This document shows positions 9,327-17,860 of a DNA stretch of 64,000 nt, in pieces. Below the pieces are notes generated by a model. That model made no database searches. It worked only from the letters and a program-made list of their open reading frames with translations, and had not been told where the DNA came from. Within the stretch, counting starts at the first letter, position 1. Every line of letters begins with the position of its first letter. A program made the position numbers and the translations under genes. The stretch covers positions 62,001 to 126,000 of the forward strand of contig NZ_RWIN01000045.1 in the NCBI RefSeq assembly GCF_009761815.1, in the 5' to 3' direction. The stretch is from Pseudomonas sp. PB120 (GTDB taxonomy: Bacteria > Pseudomonadota > Gammaproteobacteria > Pseudomonadales > Pseudomonadaceae).

Positions 9327-11855
9327 ATGACGCAAGTCACGGTGAAACAACTGGCCGATGAGGTCAAAACACCGGTAGAGCGCCTGTTGCAGCAGATGCG
9401 TGAGGCAGGTCTGCCGCACACCGCCGCCGAAGAAAGTGTGACTGACAGTGAGAAGCAATCGTTGCTGACTCACTTGAAAAGCAGCCACAAGGCGAAAGTG
9501 GAAGAACCACGCAAGATCACGCTGCAGCGTAAAACCACCAGCACCCTGCGTGTTGCTGGCAGCAAAAGCATCAGCGTTGAAGTACGCAAGAAGAAAGTCT
9601 TCGTACAACGCAGCCCGGAAGAAATCGAAGCCGAGCGCAAACGCGAACTGGATGAACGTCGCGCAGTAGAAAATGCTGCCCGTCAGAAGGCTGAAGAAGA
9701 AGCCAAGCGTCGCGCCGAAGAAGAAGCGCGTCGCCAGCCTGCTGCTGCGCAAACCGCTACTACTGACGCTGTCGCAGCGCCTGCTGCGGTTGCTGAACCA
9801 GTGCGTGAAAGCGCTCCGGTTGTGGCTGCTGCCCCAGCACCTGCTGCCGACGCTCGCAAGCAGAACGAACAGCGCCGCCCGGATAAACCACGTGCCGACG
9901 ATAACAATCGTCGCAGCGGTGGTGGCGATGGCGAGCGCAAAAACGCTCCGCATCGTGCTTCGGTCAAAGAGAAAGCGCCTGCTCCACGGGTTGCGCCACG
10001 TACTACCGACGAAGAAAGCGATGGCTTCCGTCGTGGTGGTCGCGGCAAGGCCAAGCTGAAGAAACGCAACGCTCACGGTTTCCAGAGCCCGACCGGCCCT
10101 GTAGTGCGCGAAGTGAAGATCGGCGAGACCATCACTGTTGGCGATCTCGCTCAGCAGATGTCGGTCAAGGCTGCTGAAATCATCAAGTTCATGTTCAAAC
10201 TGGGTACACCGGCGACCATCAACCAGGTACTGGACCAGGAAACTGCCCAGCTGGTGGCTGAAGAACTGGGCCACAAAGTGACCCTGGTCAGCGACACCGC
10301 CCTGGAAGATTCCCTGGCCGAGTCCCTGAAGTTTGAAGGTGAGTCGTTCTCCCGTGCACCAGTCGTGACCGTAATGGGCCACGTTGACCACGGTAAGACG
10401 TCCCTGCTCGACTACATCCGTCGTGCCAAGGTAGCGGCTGGCGAAGCCGGCGGTATCACCCAGCACATCGGTGCTTACCACGTTGAAACTGATCGCGGCA
10501 TGGTCACTTTCCTCGACACCCCTGGTCACGCCGCGTTTACCGCGATGCGTGCCCGTGGTGCCAAGGCGACCGACATCGTGATTCTGGTAGTTGCAGCGGA
10601 CGACGGCGTGATGCCGCAGACCGTTGAAGCTGTTCAGCACGCAAAAGCTGCTGGTGTTCCGCTGGTTGTTGCAGTGAACAAAATCGACAAGCCGGGCGCC
10701 GATCTCGATCGCATCCGTAGCGAACTGTCGGTTCACGGCGTGACCTCGGAAGAGTGGGGCGGCGACACCCCGTTCGTATCGGTTTCGGCGAAAGTCGGTA
10801 CGGGTGTGGACGAGTTGCTCGAAGCTGTCCTGCTGCAAGCTGAAGTTCTGGAACTGAAAGCAACCCCATCGGCCCCAGGTCGCGGTGTTGTGGTTGAATC
10901 GCGTCTCGACAAAGGTCGTGGCCCGGTTGCAACCGTTCTGGTTCAAGACGGTACCCTGCGCCAAGGCGACATGGTCCTGGTCGGTTCGAACTATGGCCGT
11001 GTACGTGCCATGCTCGACGAGAACGGCAAGCCAATCAAGGAAGCCGGTCCATCCATCCCTGTCGAGATCCTCGGCCTGGACGGTACCCCGGATGCTGGCG
11101 ACGAGATGAGCGTGGTTGCCGACGAGAAGAAAGCCCGTGAAGTGGCTCTGTTCCGTCAAGGCAAGTTCCGCGAAGTCAAACTGGCCCGTGCTCACGCCGG
11201 CAAGCTTGAAAATATCTTCGAAAACATGGGTCAGGAAGAGAAGAAGACGCTCAACATCGTCCTCAAATCCGACGTCCGTGGTTCGCTGGAAGCGTTGAAC
11301 GGTGCCTTGAACGGCCTGGGTAACGACGAAGTGCAAGTGCGTGTTGTGGGCGGCGGCGTTGGTGGTATCACCGAGTCCGACGCTAACCTGGCACTGGCCT
11401 CCAACGCTGTACTGTTCGGCTTCAACGTGCGTGCCGATGCTGGCGCTCGCAAGATCGTCGAGCAGGAAGGCCTGGATATGCGTTACTACAACGTGATCTA
11501 CGACATCATCGAAGACGTCAAGAAAGCCCTCACCGGTATGCTGGGCAGCGATGTTCGCGAGAACATCCTGGGTATCGCTGAAGTGCGTGATGTGTTCCGT
11601 TCGCCGAAGTTTGGCGCGATCGCCGGTTGCATGGTGCTCGAAGGTGTTGTTCACCGTAACCGTCCAATCCGTGTACTGCGTGAAGACATCGTTATCTTCG
11701 AAGGCGAGCTGGAATCCCTGCGCCGCTTCAAGGATGACGCTTCCGAAGTACGTGCCGGCATGGAATGCGGTATCGGCGTCAAGAGCTACAACGACGTCAA
11801 AGTCGGTGACAAGATCGAAGTTTTCGAGAAGGTTCAGGTTGCTCGCAGCCTCTAA
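9327..11855 (+). CDS. infB: Translation initiation factor IF-2
   Basis: IF-2 is the GTPase that brings initiator tRNA to the 30S subunit and promotes 50S joining. The 842-residue protein has an N-terminal IF2N domain, a long charged and Ala-rich linker (about 100-250) with many Lys/Arg/Glu repeats, a second IF2N-like segment, and the G domain with G1 GHVDHGKT near 351, DTPGH near 397 and NKID near 451, then the C-terminal tRNA-binding domains. A GAGGAGAG ribosome binding site precedes ATG 9327. Shorter forms from internal starts are known in E. coli; I could not decide whether they occur here. Confidence 0.97.
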   Translation: MTQVTVKQLADEVKTPVERLLQQMREAGLPHTAAEESVTDSEKQSLLTHLKSSHKAKVEEPRKITLQRKTTSTLRVAGSKSISVEVRKKKVFVQRSPEEIEAERKRELDERRAVENAARQKAEEEAKRRAEEEARRQPAAAQTATTDAVAAPAAVAEPVRESAPVVAAAPAPAADARKQNEQRRPDKPRADDNNRRSGGGDGERKNAPHRASVKEKAPAPRVAPRTTDEESDGFRRGGRGKAKLKKRNAHGFQSPTGPVVREVKIGETITVGDLAQQMSVKAAEIIKFMFKLGTPATINQVLDQETAQLVAEELGHKVTLVSDTALEDSLAESLKFEGESFSRAPVVTVMGHVDHGKTSLLDYIRRAKVAAGEAGGITQHIGAYHVETDRGMVTFLDTPGHAAFTAMRARGAKATDIVILVVAADDGVMPQTVEAVQHAKAAGVPLVVAVNKIDKPGADLDRIRSELSVHGVTSEEWGGDTPFVSVSAKVGTGVDELLEAVLLQAEVLELKATPSAPGRGVVVESRLDKGRGPVATVLVQDGTLRQGDMVLVGSNYGRVRAMLDENGKPIKEAGPSIPVEILGLDGTPDAGDEMSVVADEKKAREVALFRQGKFREVKLARAHAGKLENIFENMGQEEKKTLNIVLKSDVRGSLEALNGALNGLGNDEVQVRVVGGGVGGITESDANLALASNAVLFGFNVRADAGARKIVEQEGLDMRYYNVIYDIIEDVKKALTGMLGSDVRENILGIAEVRDVFRSPKFGAIAGCMVLEGVVHRNRPIRVLREDIVIFEGELESLRRFKDDASEVRAGMECGIGVKSYNDVKVGDKIEVFEKVQVARSL

Positions 11856-11926
11856 CTCGCGCACTTCAAGGGCCACGGTGAGCCACCGCATGCAGATGCG
11901 CGGCACAGCGTCAGGACTCTAAACGC

Positions 11927-11963
11927 AACGCCCGGTCTGGCTTTTGTCAGGCCGGGCGTTTGC
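11927..11963 (+). terminator. Strong hairpin between infB and rbfA
   Basis: A 15-bp stem (11927-11941 with 11946-11960, two G-T wobbles) closes a TTTT loop and is followed by only three T. It may be a partial terminator or an mRNA processing and stability element that lowers rbfA-truB expression relative to infB. Confidence 0.6.
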
Positions 11964-12014
11964 CGCTTTCAGACCCCTCGGGTTTCACCGTGGGGCAGTA
12001 ACAGGTAACAAGAC

Positions 12015-12416
12015 ATGGCAAAAGAATACAGCCGTACCCAACGTATCGGCGATCAGATGCAGCGTGAGCTGGCACAGCTGATCCGTCGTGAAGTCAAAGA
12101 CCCGCGCGTCGGCCTGGTCACCATTACCGCTGTTGAAGTCAGCCGTGACGTTGGTCACGCCAAGATTTTCATCACCGTGATGGGTCAGGACAACGCCGAA
12201 GACATCGCGCAAAGCATCAAGGTGCTCAACTCCGCCGCCGGCTTCCTGCGTATGCAGTTGGCCCGTGAAATGAAGTTGCGCAGCGTTCCGCAGTTGCACT
12301 TCCACTACGACGAAAGCGTCGTGCGTGGTGCGCACCTGTCGGCCCTGATCGAGCGTGCGGTGGCTGAAGACAATCAGCATCCGGTTGCGGCAGAAGCCGA
12401 AGACACCAAGGAGTAA
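12015..12416 (+). CDS. rbfA: 30S ribosome-binding factor RbfA
   Basis: RbfA is a KH-fold protein that acts late in 30S maturation near helix 1 of 16S rRNA and is a cold-shock factor in E. coli. The 133-residue product has the N-terminal [19 protein letters not shown] helix, the conserved [17 protein letters not shown] strand segment, and [14 protein letters not shown] near residue 95. Length is typical. It ends five bases before the truB start. Confidence 0.96.
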   Translation: MAKEYSRTQRIGDQMQRELAQLIRREVKDPRVGLVTITAVEVSRDVGHAKIFITVMGQDNAEDIAQSIKVLNSAAGFLRMQLAREMKLRSVPQLHFHYDESVVRGAHLSALIERAVAEDNQHPVAAEAEDTKE

Positions 12417-12420
12417 ATCG

Positions 12421-13338
12421 GTGGCTCAGGTCAAACGTATCCGTCGTAACGTCAGCGGCATCATCCTGCTCGACAAGCCGTTGGGGTTCACCTCCAACGC
12501 GGCGTTGCAGAAGGTTCGCTGGTTGCTGAACGCCGAGAAAGCCGGGCACACCGGCAGTCTCGACCCGCTGGCCTCCGGTGTACTGCCGTTGTGCTTCGGT
12601 GAGGCCACCAAGTTTTCGCAATACCTGCTCGACTCCGACAAGGCTTATGAAACCCTGGCGCAACTGGGCAAGACCACCACCACGGCGGATGCCGAGGGCG
12701 AGGTTTTGCAGGAGCGTCCGGTGACCGTTGGTCGCGCCGATGTCGAAGCGGTATTGCCGAAATTTCGTGGGCAAATCAGTCAGATACCGCCGATGTACTC
12801 GGCGCTCAAGCGTGATGGCCAACCGCTGTACAAGCTGGCCCGTGCAGGCGAAGTAGTGGAGCGCGAACCGCGTTCTGTTACTATTGCGCGCTTGGAATTG
12901 CTGGCCTTCGAAGGTGATACTGCGCGGCTTGCGGTGGATTGCAGTAAAGGCACCTATATCCGCACCCTGGTGGAGGATATCGGTGAGCAACTCGGTTGTG
13001 GCGCTTACGTTGCTGAATTGCGACGTACCCAGGCCGGGCCTTTCACGCTGGCCCAGACGGTCACTCTGGAAGAGTTGGAAGCGGTACATGCCGAAGGCGG
13101 CAACGAAGCGGTCGACCGCTTCCTGATGCCATCGGACAGCGGCTTGCTGGATTGGCCACTGTTGCAGTTCTCGGAGCACAGCTCGTTCTACTGGCTAAAC
13201 GGCCAACCGGTACGAGCCCCGGATGCGCCGAAGTTTGGCATGGTACGCGTACAGGATCATAACGGTCGCTTCATCGGTATCGGTGAAGTGAGCGAAGACG
13301 GGCGCATCGCGCCGCGTAGACTGATTCGGTCAGAATGA
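12421..13338 (+). CDS. truB: tRNA pseudouridine(55) synthase TruB
   Basis: TruB makes pseudouridine 55 in the T-loop of tRNAs. The 305-residue protein contains the family motif GILLLDKP-like segment ([13 protein letters not shown]) and the catalytic aspartate D48 in [12 protein letters not shown], with the KGTYIRTL motif and a C-terminal PUA-type domain. The GTG at 12421 is preceded by AAGGAG at a spacing of seven bases, within the end of rbfA; in-frame upstream ATG codons lie inside rbfA and are rejected. Confidence 0.95.
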   Translation: MAQVKRIRRNVSGIILLDKPLGFTSNAALQKVRWLLNAEKAGHTGSLDPLASGVLPLCFGEATKFSQYLLDSDKAYETLAQLGKTTTTADAEGEVLQERPVTVGRADVEAVLPKFRGQISQIPPMYSALKRDGQPLYKLARAGEVVEREPRSVTIARLELLAFEGDTARLAVDCSKGTYIRTLVEDIGEQLGCGAYVAELRRTQAGPFTLAQTVTLEELEAVHAEGGNEAVDRFLMPSDSGLLDWPLLQFSEHSSFYWLNGQPVRAPDAPKFGMVRVQDHNGRFIGIGEVSEDGRIAPRRLIRSE

Positions 13339-13388
13339 CCGAACGAGGGTGGCTGTTAACAGGCACGGTCACTACTCATTTTTAGATA

Positions 13389-13436
13389 CAGGGATTTGTC
13401 CCTGGCCTGTTGAAACTGTTTTTCTGAAACAGTTTC
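13389..13436 (+). promoter_or_regulatory. Two hairpins in the rpsO leader
   Basis: CAGGGA/TCCCTG (13389-13404) and a perfect 10-bp stem GAAACTGTTT/AAACAGTTTC (13412-13436, loop TTCTG) lie within 70 bases of the rpsO start. In E. coli S15 represses its own mRNA by binding a leader structure, so these are candidates for such control or for RNA processing between truB and rpsO. There is no T-run, so they are not classic terminators. Confidence 0.45.
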
Positions 13437-13455
13437 CTGATAAAAGGATTGCCTC

Positions 13456-13725
13456 ATGGCTCTCGACGTTCAAGAAAAAGCTCAAATCGTAGCTGACTAC
13501 CAGCAAGCTGTTGGTGACACTGGTTCGCCAGAAGTGCAAGTTGCACTGCTGACCCACAACATCAACAAGCTGCAAGGTCACTTCAAGGCCAACGGTAAAG
13601 ATCACCACTCCCGTCGTGGTCTGATCCGCATGGTAAACCAGCGCCGTAAGCTGCTGGACTACCTGAAAGGCAAGGATCTGGGTCGTTATCAGACTCTGAT
13701 CGGTCGCCTGGGTCTGCGTCGCTAA
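13456..13725 (+). CDS. rpsO: 30S ribosomal protein S15
   Basis: S15 is a primary 16S rRNA-binding protein of the platform and contacts the 50S in bridge B4. The 89-residue protein has the expected all-helical sequence with [24 protein letters not shown] and the C-terminal [12 protein letters not shown]. It is preceded by AAAAGGA and followed by pnp, the classic rpsO-pnp pairing. Confidence 0.98.
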   Translation: MALDVQEKAQIVADYQQAVGDTGSPEVQVALLTHNINKLQGHFKANGKDHHSRRGLIRMVNQRRKLLDYLKGKDLGRYQTLIGRLGLRR

Positions 13726-13759
13726 TAAGCGATTGCGCTAGAGGTTGGTTGTTTGCCGC

Positions 13760-13784
13760 GCGTCAGTGGGTTTCCCGCTGGCGC
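13760..13784 (+). promoter_or_regulatory. Hairpin between rpsO and pnp (possible RNase III/PNPase control site)
   Basis: An 11-bp stem with two G-T wobbles (13760-13770 with 13774-13784, loop TTT) sits 35 bases after rpsO and about 140 bases before pnp. In E. coli the pnp leader stem is cut by RNase III and then used by PNPase for autoregulation. This is the best structural candidate in the spacer; there is no T-run. Confidence 0.4.
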
Positions 13785-13921
13785 ATGGCAGGCTCCCAGC
13801 CTCAAGTTTTATCTGGATACACCGTTTTACCCTGGACAGGCGTTGGGCCGATTCCCGACATTGCCCAAGAATTTCGCAAGAAGACAAGTTCCCCAAGAGC
13901 CACAAAAGAAGGTAGGACACC

Positions 13922-16027
13922 GTGAACCCGGTAATCAAAAAATTCCAGTTCGGTCAGTCGACCGTTACCCTCGAGACTGGCCGTATCGCCCGTCAGGCCT
14001 CCGGCGCAGTATTGGTCACCGTTGACGACGACGTCAGCGTATTGGTGACCGTAGTCGGTGCCAAACAAGCCGATCCAGGCAAGGGCTTCTTCCCTCTGTC
14101 CGTTCACTACCAGGAAAAGACTTACGCTGCCGGTAAGATCCCTGGCGGTTTCTTCAAGCGCGAAGGCCGTCCTTCCGAGAAAGAAACCCTGACTTCCCGA
14201 CTGATCGACCGCCCGATCCGTCCGCTGTTCCCAGAAGGCTTCATGAACGAAGTGCAGGTTGTCTGCACCGTCGTTTCCACCAGCAAGAAGACCGATCCGG
14301 ACATCGCTGCGATGATCGGTACCTCGGCTGCCCTGGCAATCTCCGGCATTCCTTTCGATGGCCCGATCGGCGCTGCCCGCGTTGCGTTCCACGAAAGCAC
14401 CGGCTACCTGCTGAACCCGACTTACGAACAACAGAAAGCTTCGAGCCTGGACATGGTCGTTGCCGGTACTTCGGAAGCCGTGTTGATGGTTGAATCGGAA
14501 GCCAAAGAGCTGACCGAAGACCAGATGCTGGGCGCTGTACTGTTTGCTCACGACGAGTTCCAGGTGGTGATCAACGCCGTTAAAGAACTGGCTGCCGAAG
14601 CTGCCAAGCCGACCTGGACCTGGGCTCCACAGCCAGAAGCCACTGCTCTGCTGGGCGCTATCCGTGCCGAGTTCGGCGACGCGATCTCCCAGGCTTACAC
14701 CATCACCATCAAGGCTGACCGTTACGCTCGTCTGGGCGAACTGAAAGACCAGGTTGTGGCCAAGCTCTCCGGTGAAGAAGGCCAGCCTTCTTCCAGCGAA
14801 GTCAAAGCTGCTTTCGGTGAAATCGAATACCGCACCGTTCGCGAAAACATCGTGAACGGCAAGCCACGTATCGACGGACGCGACACCAAGACCGTACGTC
14901 CGTTGAACATCGAAGTCGGCGTTCTGCCAAAGACCCACGGTTCGGCGCTGTTCACCCGTGGCGAAACCCAGGCTCTGGTCGTTGCAACACTGGGTACTGC
15001 CCGTGATGCACAACTGCTGGACACCCTGGAAGGCGAGAAAAAAGACCCGTTCATGCTGCACTACAACTTCCCTCCGTTCTCGGTAGGTGAGTGTGGTCGC
15101 ATGGGTGGCGCTGGTCGTCGCGAAATCGGTCACGGCCGTCTGGCCCGTCGCTCGATTTCCGCCATGCTGCCTGCCGCTGACGTGTTCCCGTACACCATCC
15201 GTGTGGTATCGGAAATCACCGAATCCAACGGTTCGAGCTCGATGGCTTCCGTTTGCGGTGCTTCCCTGGCCCTGATGGACGCTGGTGTTCCGATGAAGGC
15301 ACCGGTTGCCGGTATCGCCATGGGTCTGGTTAAAGAAGGCGAGAAGTTCGCCATCCTGACCGACATCCTGGGTGACGAAGACCACCTCGGCGACATGGAC
15401 TTCAAAGTAGCCGGTACCGCCAAAGGTGTTACCGCGCTGCAGATGGACATCAAGATCAAAGGCATCACCGAAGAAATCATGGAGATCGCTCTGGGCCAAG
15501 CCCTGGAAGCGCGCCTGAACATCCTCGGTCAGATGAACCAGATCATTGGCCAGTCGCGTACCGAGCTGTCGGAAAACGCTCCGACCATGATCGCGATGAA
15601 AATCGACACCGACAAAATCCGTGATGTCATCGGTAAAGGCGGCGCGACCATTCGTGCGATCTGTGAAGAAACCAAGGCTTCGATCGACATCGAAGACGAC
15701 GGTTCGATCAAGATCTTCGGCGAAACCAAGGAAGCGGCTGAAGCAGCACGTCAGCGCGTTCTGGGCATCACCGCTGAGGCTGAAATCGGCAAGATCTACG
15801 TCGGTAAGGTTGAGCGCATCGTCGACTTCGGCGCATTCGTCAACATCCTGCCGGGCAAGGACGGTCTGGTTCACATCTCGATGCTGAGCGACGCTCGCGT
15901 TGAGAAAGTGACCGACATCCTGAAAGAAGGCCAGGAAGTGGAAGTTCTGGTACTGGACGTGGACAACCGCGGCCGTATCAAGCTGTCCATCAAAGACGTA
16001 GCAGCAGCCAAGGCTTCGGGCGTTTAA
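13922..16027 (+). CDS. pnp: Polyribonucleotide nucleotidyltransferase (PNPase)
   Basis: PNPase is a phosphorolytic 3'-to-5' exoribonuclease of the RNA degradosome. The 701-residue protein has two RNase PH domains (about 1-220 and 310-545, the latter with the [23 protein letters not shown] catalytic-core region), an alpha-helical linker, a KH domain ([15 protein letters not shown] near 563) and an S1 domain (about 620-690). The GTG at 13922 is preceded by AAGGTAGG. Length equals other Pseudomonas PNPases. Confidence 0.98.
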   Translation: MNPVIKKFQFGQSTVTLETGRIARQASGAVLVTVDDDVSVLVTVVGAKQADPGKGFFPLSVHYQEKTYAAGKIPGGFFKREGRPSEKETLTSRLIDRPIRPLFPEGFMNEVQVVCTVVSTSKKTDPDIAAMIGTSAALAISGIPFDGPIGAARVAFHESTGYLLNPTYEQQKASSLDMVVAGTSEAVLMVESEAKELTEDQMLGAVLFAHDEFQVVINAVKELAAEAAKPTWTWAPQPEATALLGAIRAEFGDAISQAYTITIKADRYARLGELKDQVVAKLSGEEGQPSSSEVKAAFGEIEYRTVRENIVNGKPRIDGRDTKTVRPLNIEVGVLPKTHGSALFTRGETQALVVATLGTARDAQLLDTLEGEKKDPFMLHYNFPPFSVGECGRMGGAGRREIGHGRLARRSISAMLPAADVFPYTIRVVSEITESNGSSSMASVCGASLALMDAGVPMKAPVAGIAMGLVKEGEKFAILTDILGDEDHLGDMDFKVAGTAKGVTALQMDIKIKGITEEIMEIALGQALEARLNILGQMNQIIGQSRTELSENAPTMIAMKIDTDKIRDVIGKGGATIRAICEETKASIDIEDDGSIKIFGETKEAAEAARQRVLGITAEAEIGKIYVGKVERIVDFGAFVNILPGKDGLVHISMLSDARVEKVTDILKEGQEVEVLVLDVDNRGRIKLSIKDVAAAKASGV

Positions 16028-16063
16028 TCACCCGCCCCGTCTGACCGCTTCAACGTTGTAGAA

Positions 16064-16097
16064 ATGCCCCGCAGTGAAAGCTGCGGGGTATTTTTTT
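16064..16097 (+). terminator. Intrinsic terminator after pnp
   Basis: CCCCGCAG (16067-16074) and CTGCGGGG (16081-16088) form the stem, extended by weaker pairs, followed by TA and seven T. Confidence 0.88.
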
Positions 16098-16127
16098 GCC
16101 TGCAAGAAATTGAGACGACTTGTGAAG

Positions 16128-16156
16128 TTGCCTGACCCTAAAGTCAGTGCTAGGTT
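16128..16156 (+). promoter_or_regulatory. Candidate promoter of tRNA-Thr
   Basis: TTGCCT at 16128-16133 and TAGGTT at 16151-16156 are 17 bases apart and lie just before the tRNA, which begins at 16166. The -10 match is modest. Confidence 0.45.
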
Positions 16157-16165
16157 TAGCCCACC

Positions 16166-16241
16166 GCCCGTGTAGCTCAGTTGGTAGAGCAGCGCACTCG
16201 TAACGCGAAGGTCGCAGGTTCAATTCCTGTCTCGGGCACCA
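16166..16241 (+). tRNA. tRNA-Thr (anticodon CGT)
   Basis: The 76-base tRNA resembles E. coli thrW closely in the D-arm and variable loop. The anticodon loop is CTCGTAA, giving CGT for ACG codons, and CCA is encoded. Two irregular pairs stand out: an A-C at the base of the anticodon loop (31/39, U in E. coli) and a T-T in the acceptor stem (T16171 with T16232). A G-A at 27/43 is also present in E. coli thrW. Confidence 0.9.
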
Positions 16242-16375
16242 GCAACACCTTGTTTTCAGATGATCCCGAATGGTTCTGAAGGCCAGATAAACCAGGTTTC
16301 AAACGGTTTTTTTGCGTCAGAGAGATCCTTGATGATCCAGATCCATCTTCCATTCCCCAGATCAAAGAGAACGCC

Positions 16376-16681
16376 ATGACCGTTAAAGAATTGACCCAAG
16401 AAGCCAGACACGAAGAAGCGCTGAAAAAGTACTTGCTGGATTCGCCCCAGCTCGCTGAAGAGATCAAGGACCTGAGTGCCGATGATCAGAAAGACCAGAT
16501 CCAGTGGGCATTCGAGGACGAAGCCGAATCCCAGGGCCTGCAGTCGTGGGAGCTGACGCTCAAGTACACCTCGACCCCGGAAGAATTTGAGGCCAAGCGC
16601 CTGGAATTGCACAAAGAGGCGGCCGAGGTCCTCGGCGTCGACTGGGAAGAGTACTGCGAGATGAACAATCTGGTGGTCTGA
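16376..16681 (+). CDS. Small acidic conserved protein of unknown function (possibly DUF6388)
   Basis: This 101-residue protein is acidic and predicted helical, with many Glu/Asp and three Trp, no signal peptide and no membrane segment. Its sequence (E-E-A-L-x-K-Y-L start, Q-W-A-F-E-D-E-A middle, G-V-D-W-E-E-Y end) resembles a family of short Pseudomonas proteins that I recall as DUF6388; this was not checked. The frame has a clear ATG and ends at a strong bidirectional terminator shared with nadC. The function is not known. Confidence 0.75.
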   Translation: MTVKELTQEARHEEALKKYLLDSPQLAEEIKDLSADDQKDQIQWAFEDEAESQGLQSWELTLKYTSTPEEFEAKRLELHKEAAEVLGVDWEEYCEMNNLVV

Positions 16682-16682
16682 C

Positions 16683-16715
16683 AAAAACGCCAGCCTCAAA
16701 GAGGCTGGCGTTTTT
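16683..16715. terminator. Bidirectional terminator between the small acidic gene and nadC
   Basis: A perfect 15-bp stem (16683-16697 with 16701-16715, loop AAA) is flanked by A-run and T-run, so it can stop transcription from both converging genes. Confidence 0.92.
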
Positions 16716-16733
16716 CATTGCGCGTTCGTGTGA

Positions 16734-17582
16734 TCAGAGGCTCAACCGCATCGACAGGTCCACTGCCTTCACGTCCTTGGTCATTGCACCGATCGAAATG
16801 TAATCCACCCCGGTTTCCGCAATCGGCAGCAGCGTACTTTCGTTGATACCGCCGCTGGCCTCCAGTTTCGCTTTGCCTGCGTTCAGGCGAACGGCTTCGC
16901 GCATGTCATCCAGGCTCAGTTCGTCGAGCATGATGATGTCGGCACCGGCTGCCAGCGCCTCTTTCAGCTCCGCCAGGCTTTCCACTTCAATCTCGACCGG
17001 TTTGCCCGGAGCAATCTTGTGCGCGGCCGCGATCGCCTCAGGGATGCCGCCACAGGCCGCGATATGGTTTTCCTTGATCAGGAAGGCGTCATACAGGCCG
17101 ATGCGGTGATTGTGGCAACCGCCGCAGGTCACGGCGTATTTCTGGGCCAGGCGCAAGCCCGGAAGGGTTTTGCGAGTGTCGAGCAACTTGACCTGCGTCT
17201 GGGCAACAAAATCCGCCAGGTATTGCGCGCGCGTGGCCACGCCGGAAAGCAATTGCAGGAAATTCAGTGCCGAGCGCTCACCGGTCAGGAGCGAGCGTGC
17301 CGGGCCTTCGAGATGAAACAGCGCCTGATTGGGTTTCACCCGTTCGCCGTCCCGCACCTGCCAGTGCACGGCGACGCGTGGGTCCAGTTGCCGAAACACG
17401 GTATCGACCCAGGCGGTGCCGGAGATGACAGCGGCGTCGCGGGTGATGATGGTGGCTTTGGCCAGACGTTCGGCCGGGATCAGCTGCGCGGTGATGTCGC
17501 CGCTGCCGACGTCTTCGAGTAACGCACGGCGCACGTTGGCTTCGATTTCGGCGGTCAGATCGGCGAGACGTAGATTCGGCAT
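16734..17582 (-). CDS. nadC: Nicotinate-nucleotide pyrophosphorylase (quinolinate phosphoribosyltransferase)
   Basis: NadC turns quinolinate and PRPP into nicotinate mononucleotide in de novo NAD synthesis. The 282-residue protein has the family motifs [10 protein letters not shown], the GGCHNHR loop, FLIKENH, EVE and the ASGGI phosphate loop. The start at 17582 gives MPNLRLADL, has GGAG just upstream, and matches the usual length; an in-frame Met at 17639 would add 19 residues not typical of the family. The order nadC, DUF1631 gene, ampD, ampE, MCP is that of P. aeruginosa PA4524-PA4520. Confidence 0.96.
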   Translation of the reverse strand: MPNLRLADLTAEIEANVRRALLEDVGSGDITAQLIPAERLAKATIITRDAAVISGTAWVDTVFRQLDPRVAVHWQVRDGERVKPNQALFHLEGPARSLLTGERSALNFLQLLSGVATRAQYLADFVAQTQVKLLDTRKTLPGLRLAQKYAVTCGGCHNHRIGLYDAFLIKENHIAACGGIPEAIAAAHKIAPGKPVEIEVESLAELKEALAAGADIIMLDELSLDDMREAVRLNAGKAKLEASGGINESTLLPIAETGVDYISIGAMTKDVKAVDLSMRLSL

Positions 17583-17860
17583 AACGGACTCCACAAACAA
17601 AGTGGTCCGATTATAGGGCCATGGCGCGGACCAACCCAAGGCATCAGAGCGGTCCGGATCGTTCCGATGCCTGCATTTGGTCGATTCCCCGGGGCAAAGT
17701 CCCGCTGGACTCAGCCATTCGCAAGCGCCTATTTCAAGGGGAGAGCAGAGTCTGCTGGTACAAGAGGCACTTTTTACAAGATAATTCGCCTTATGTTTGA
17801 CGTCATGACTTTGACGTTCTTTGCTTTACGAACTGAAGACGGACCGTTTCAGGAGGCTGG

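Noticed and set aside
9300..11906. 868-codon minus-strand frame opposite infB
   Set aside because: Antisense shadow of infB with no ribosome site; low-complexity Val/Gln/His-rich product.
13412..13436. LexA-like operator in the palindrome before rpsO
   Set aside because: CTG and CAG are spaced 11 rather than 10 bases apart and the gene is not an SOS target; an RNA hairpin is more likely.
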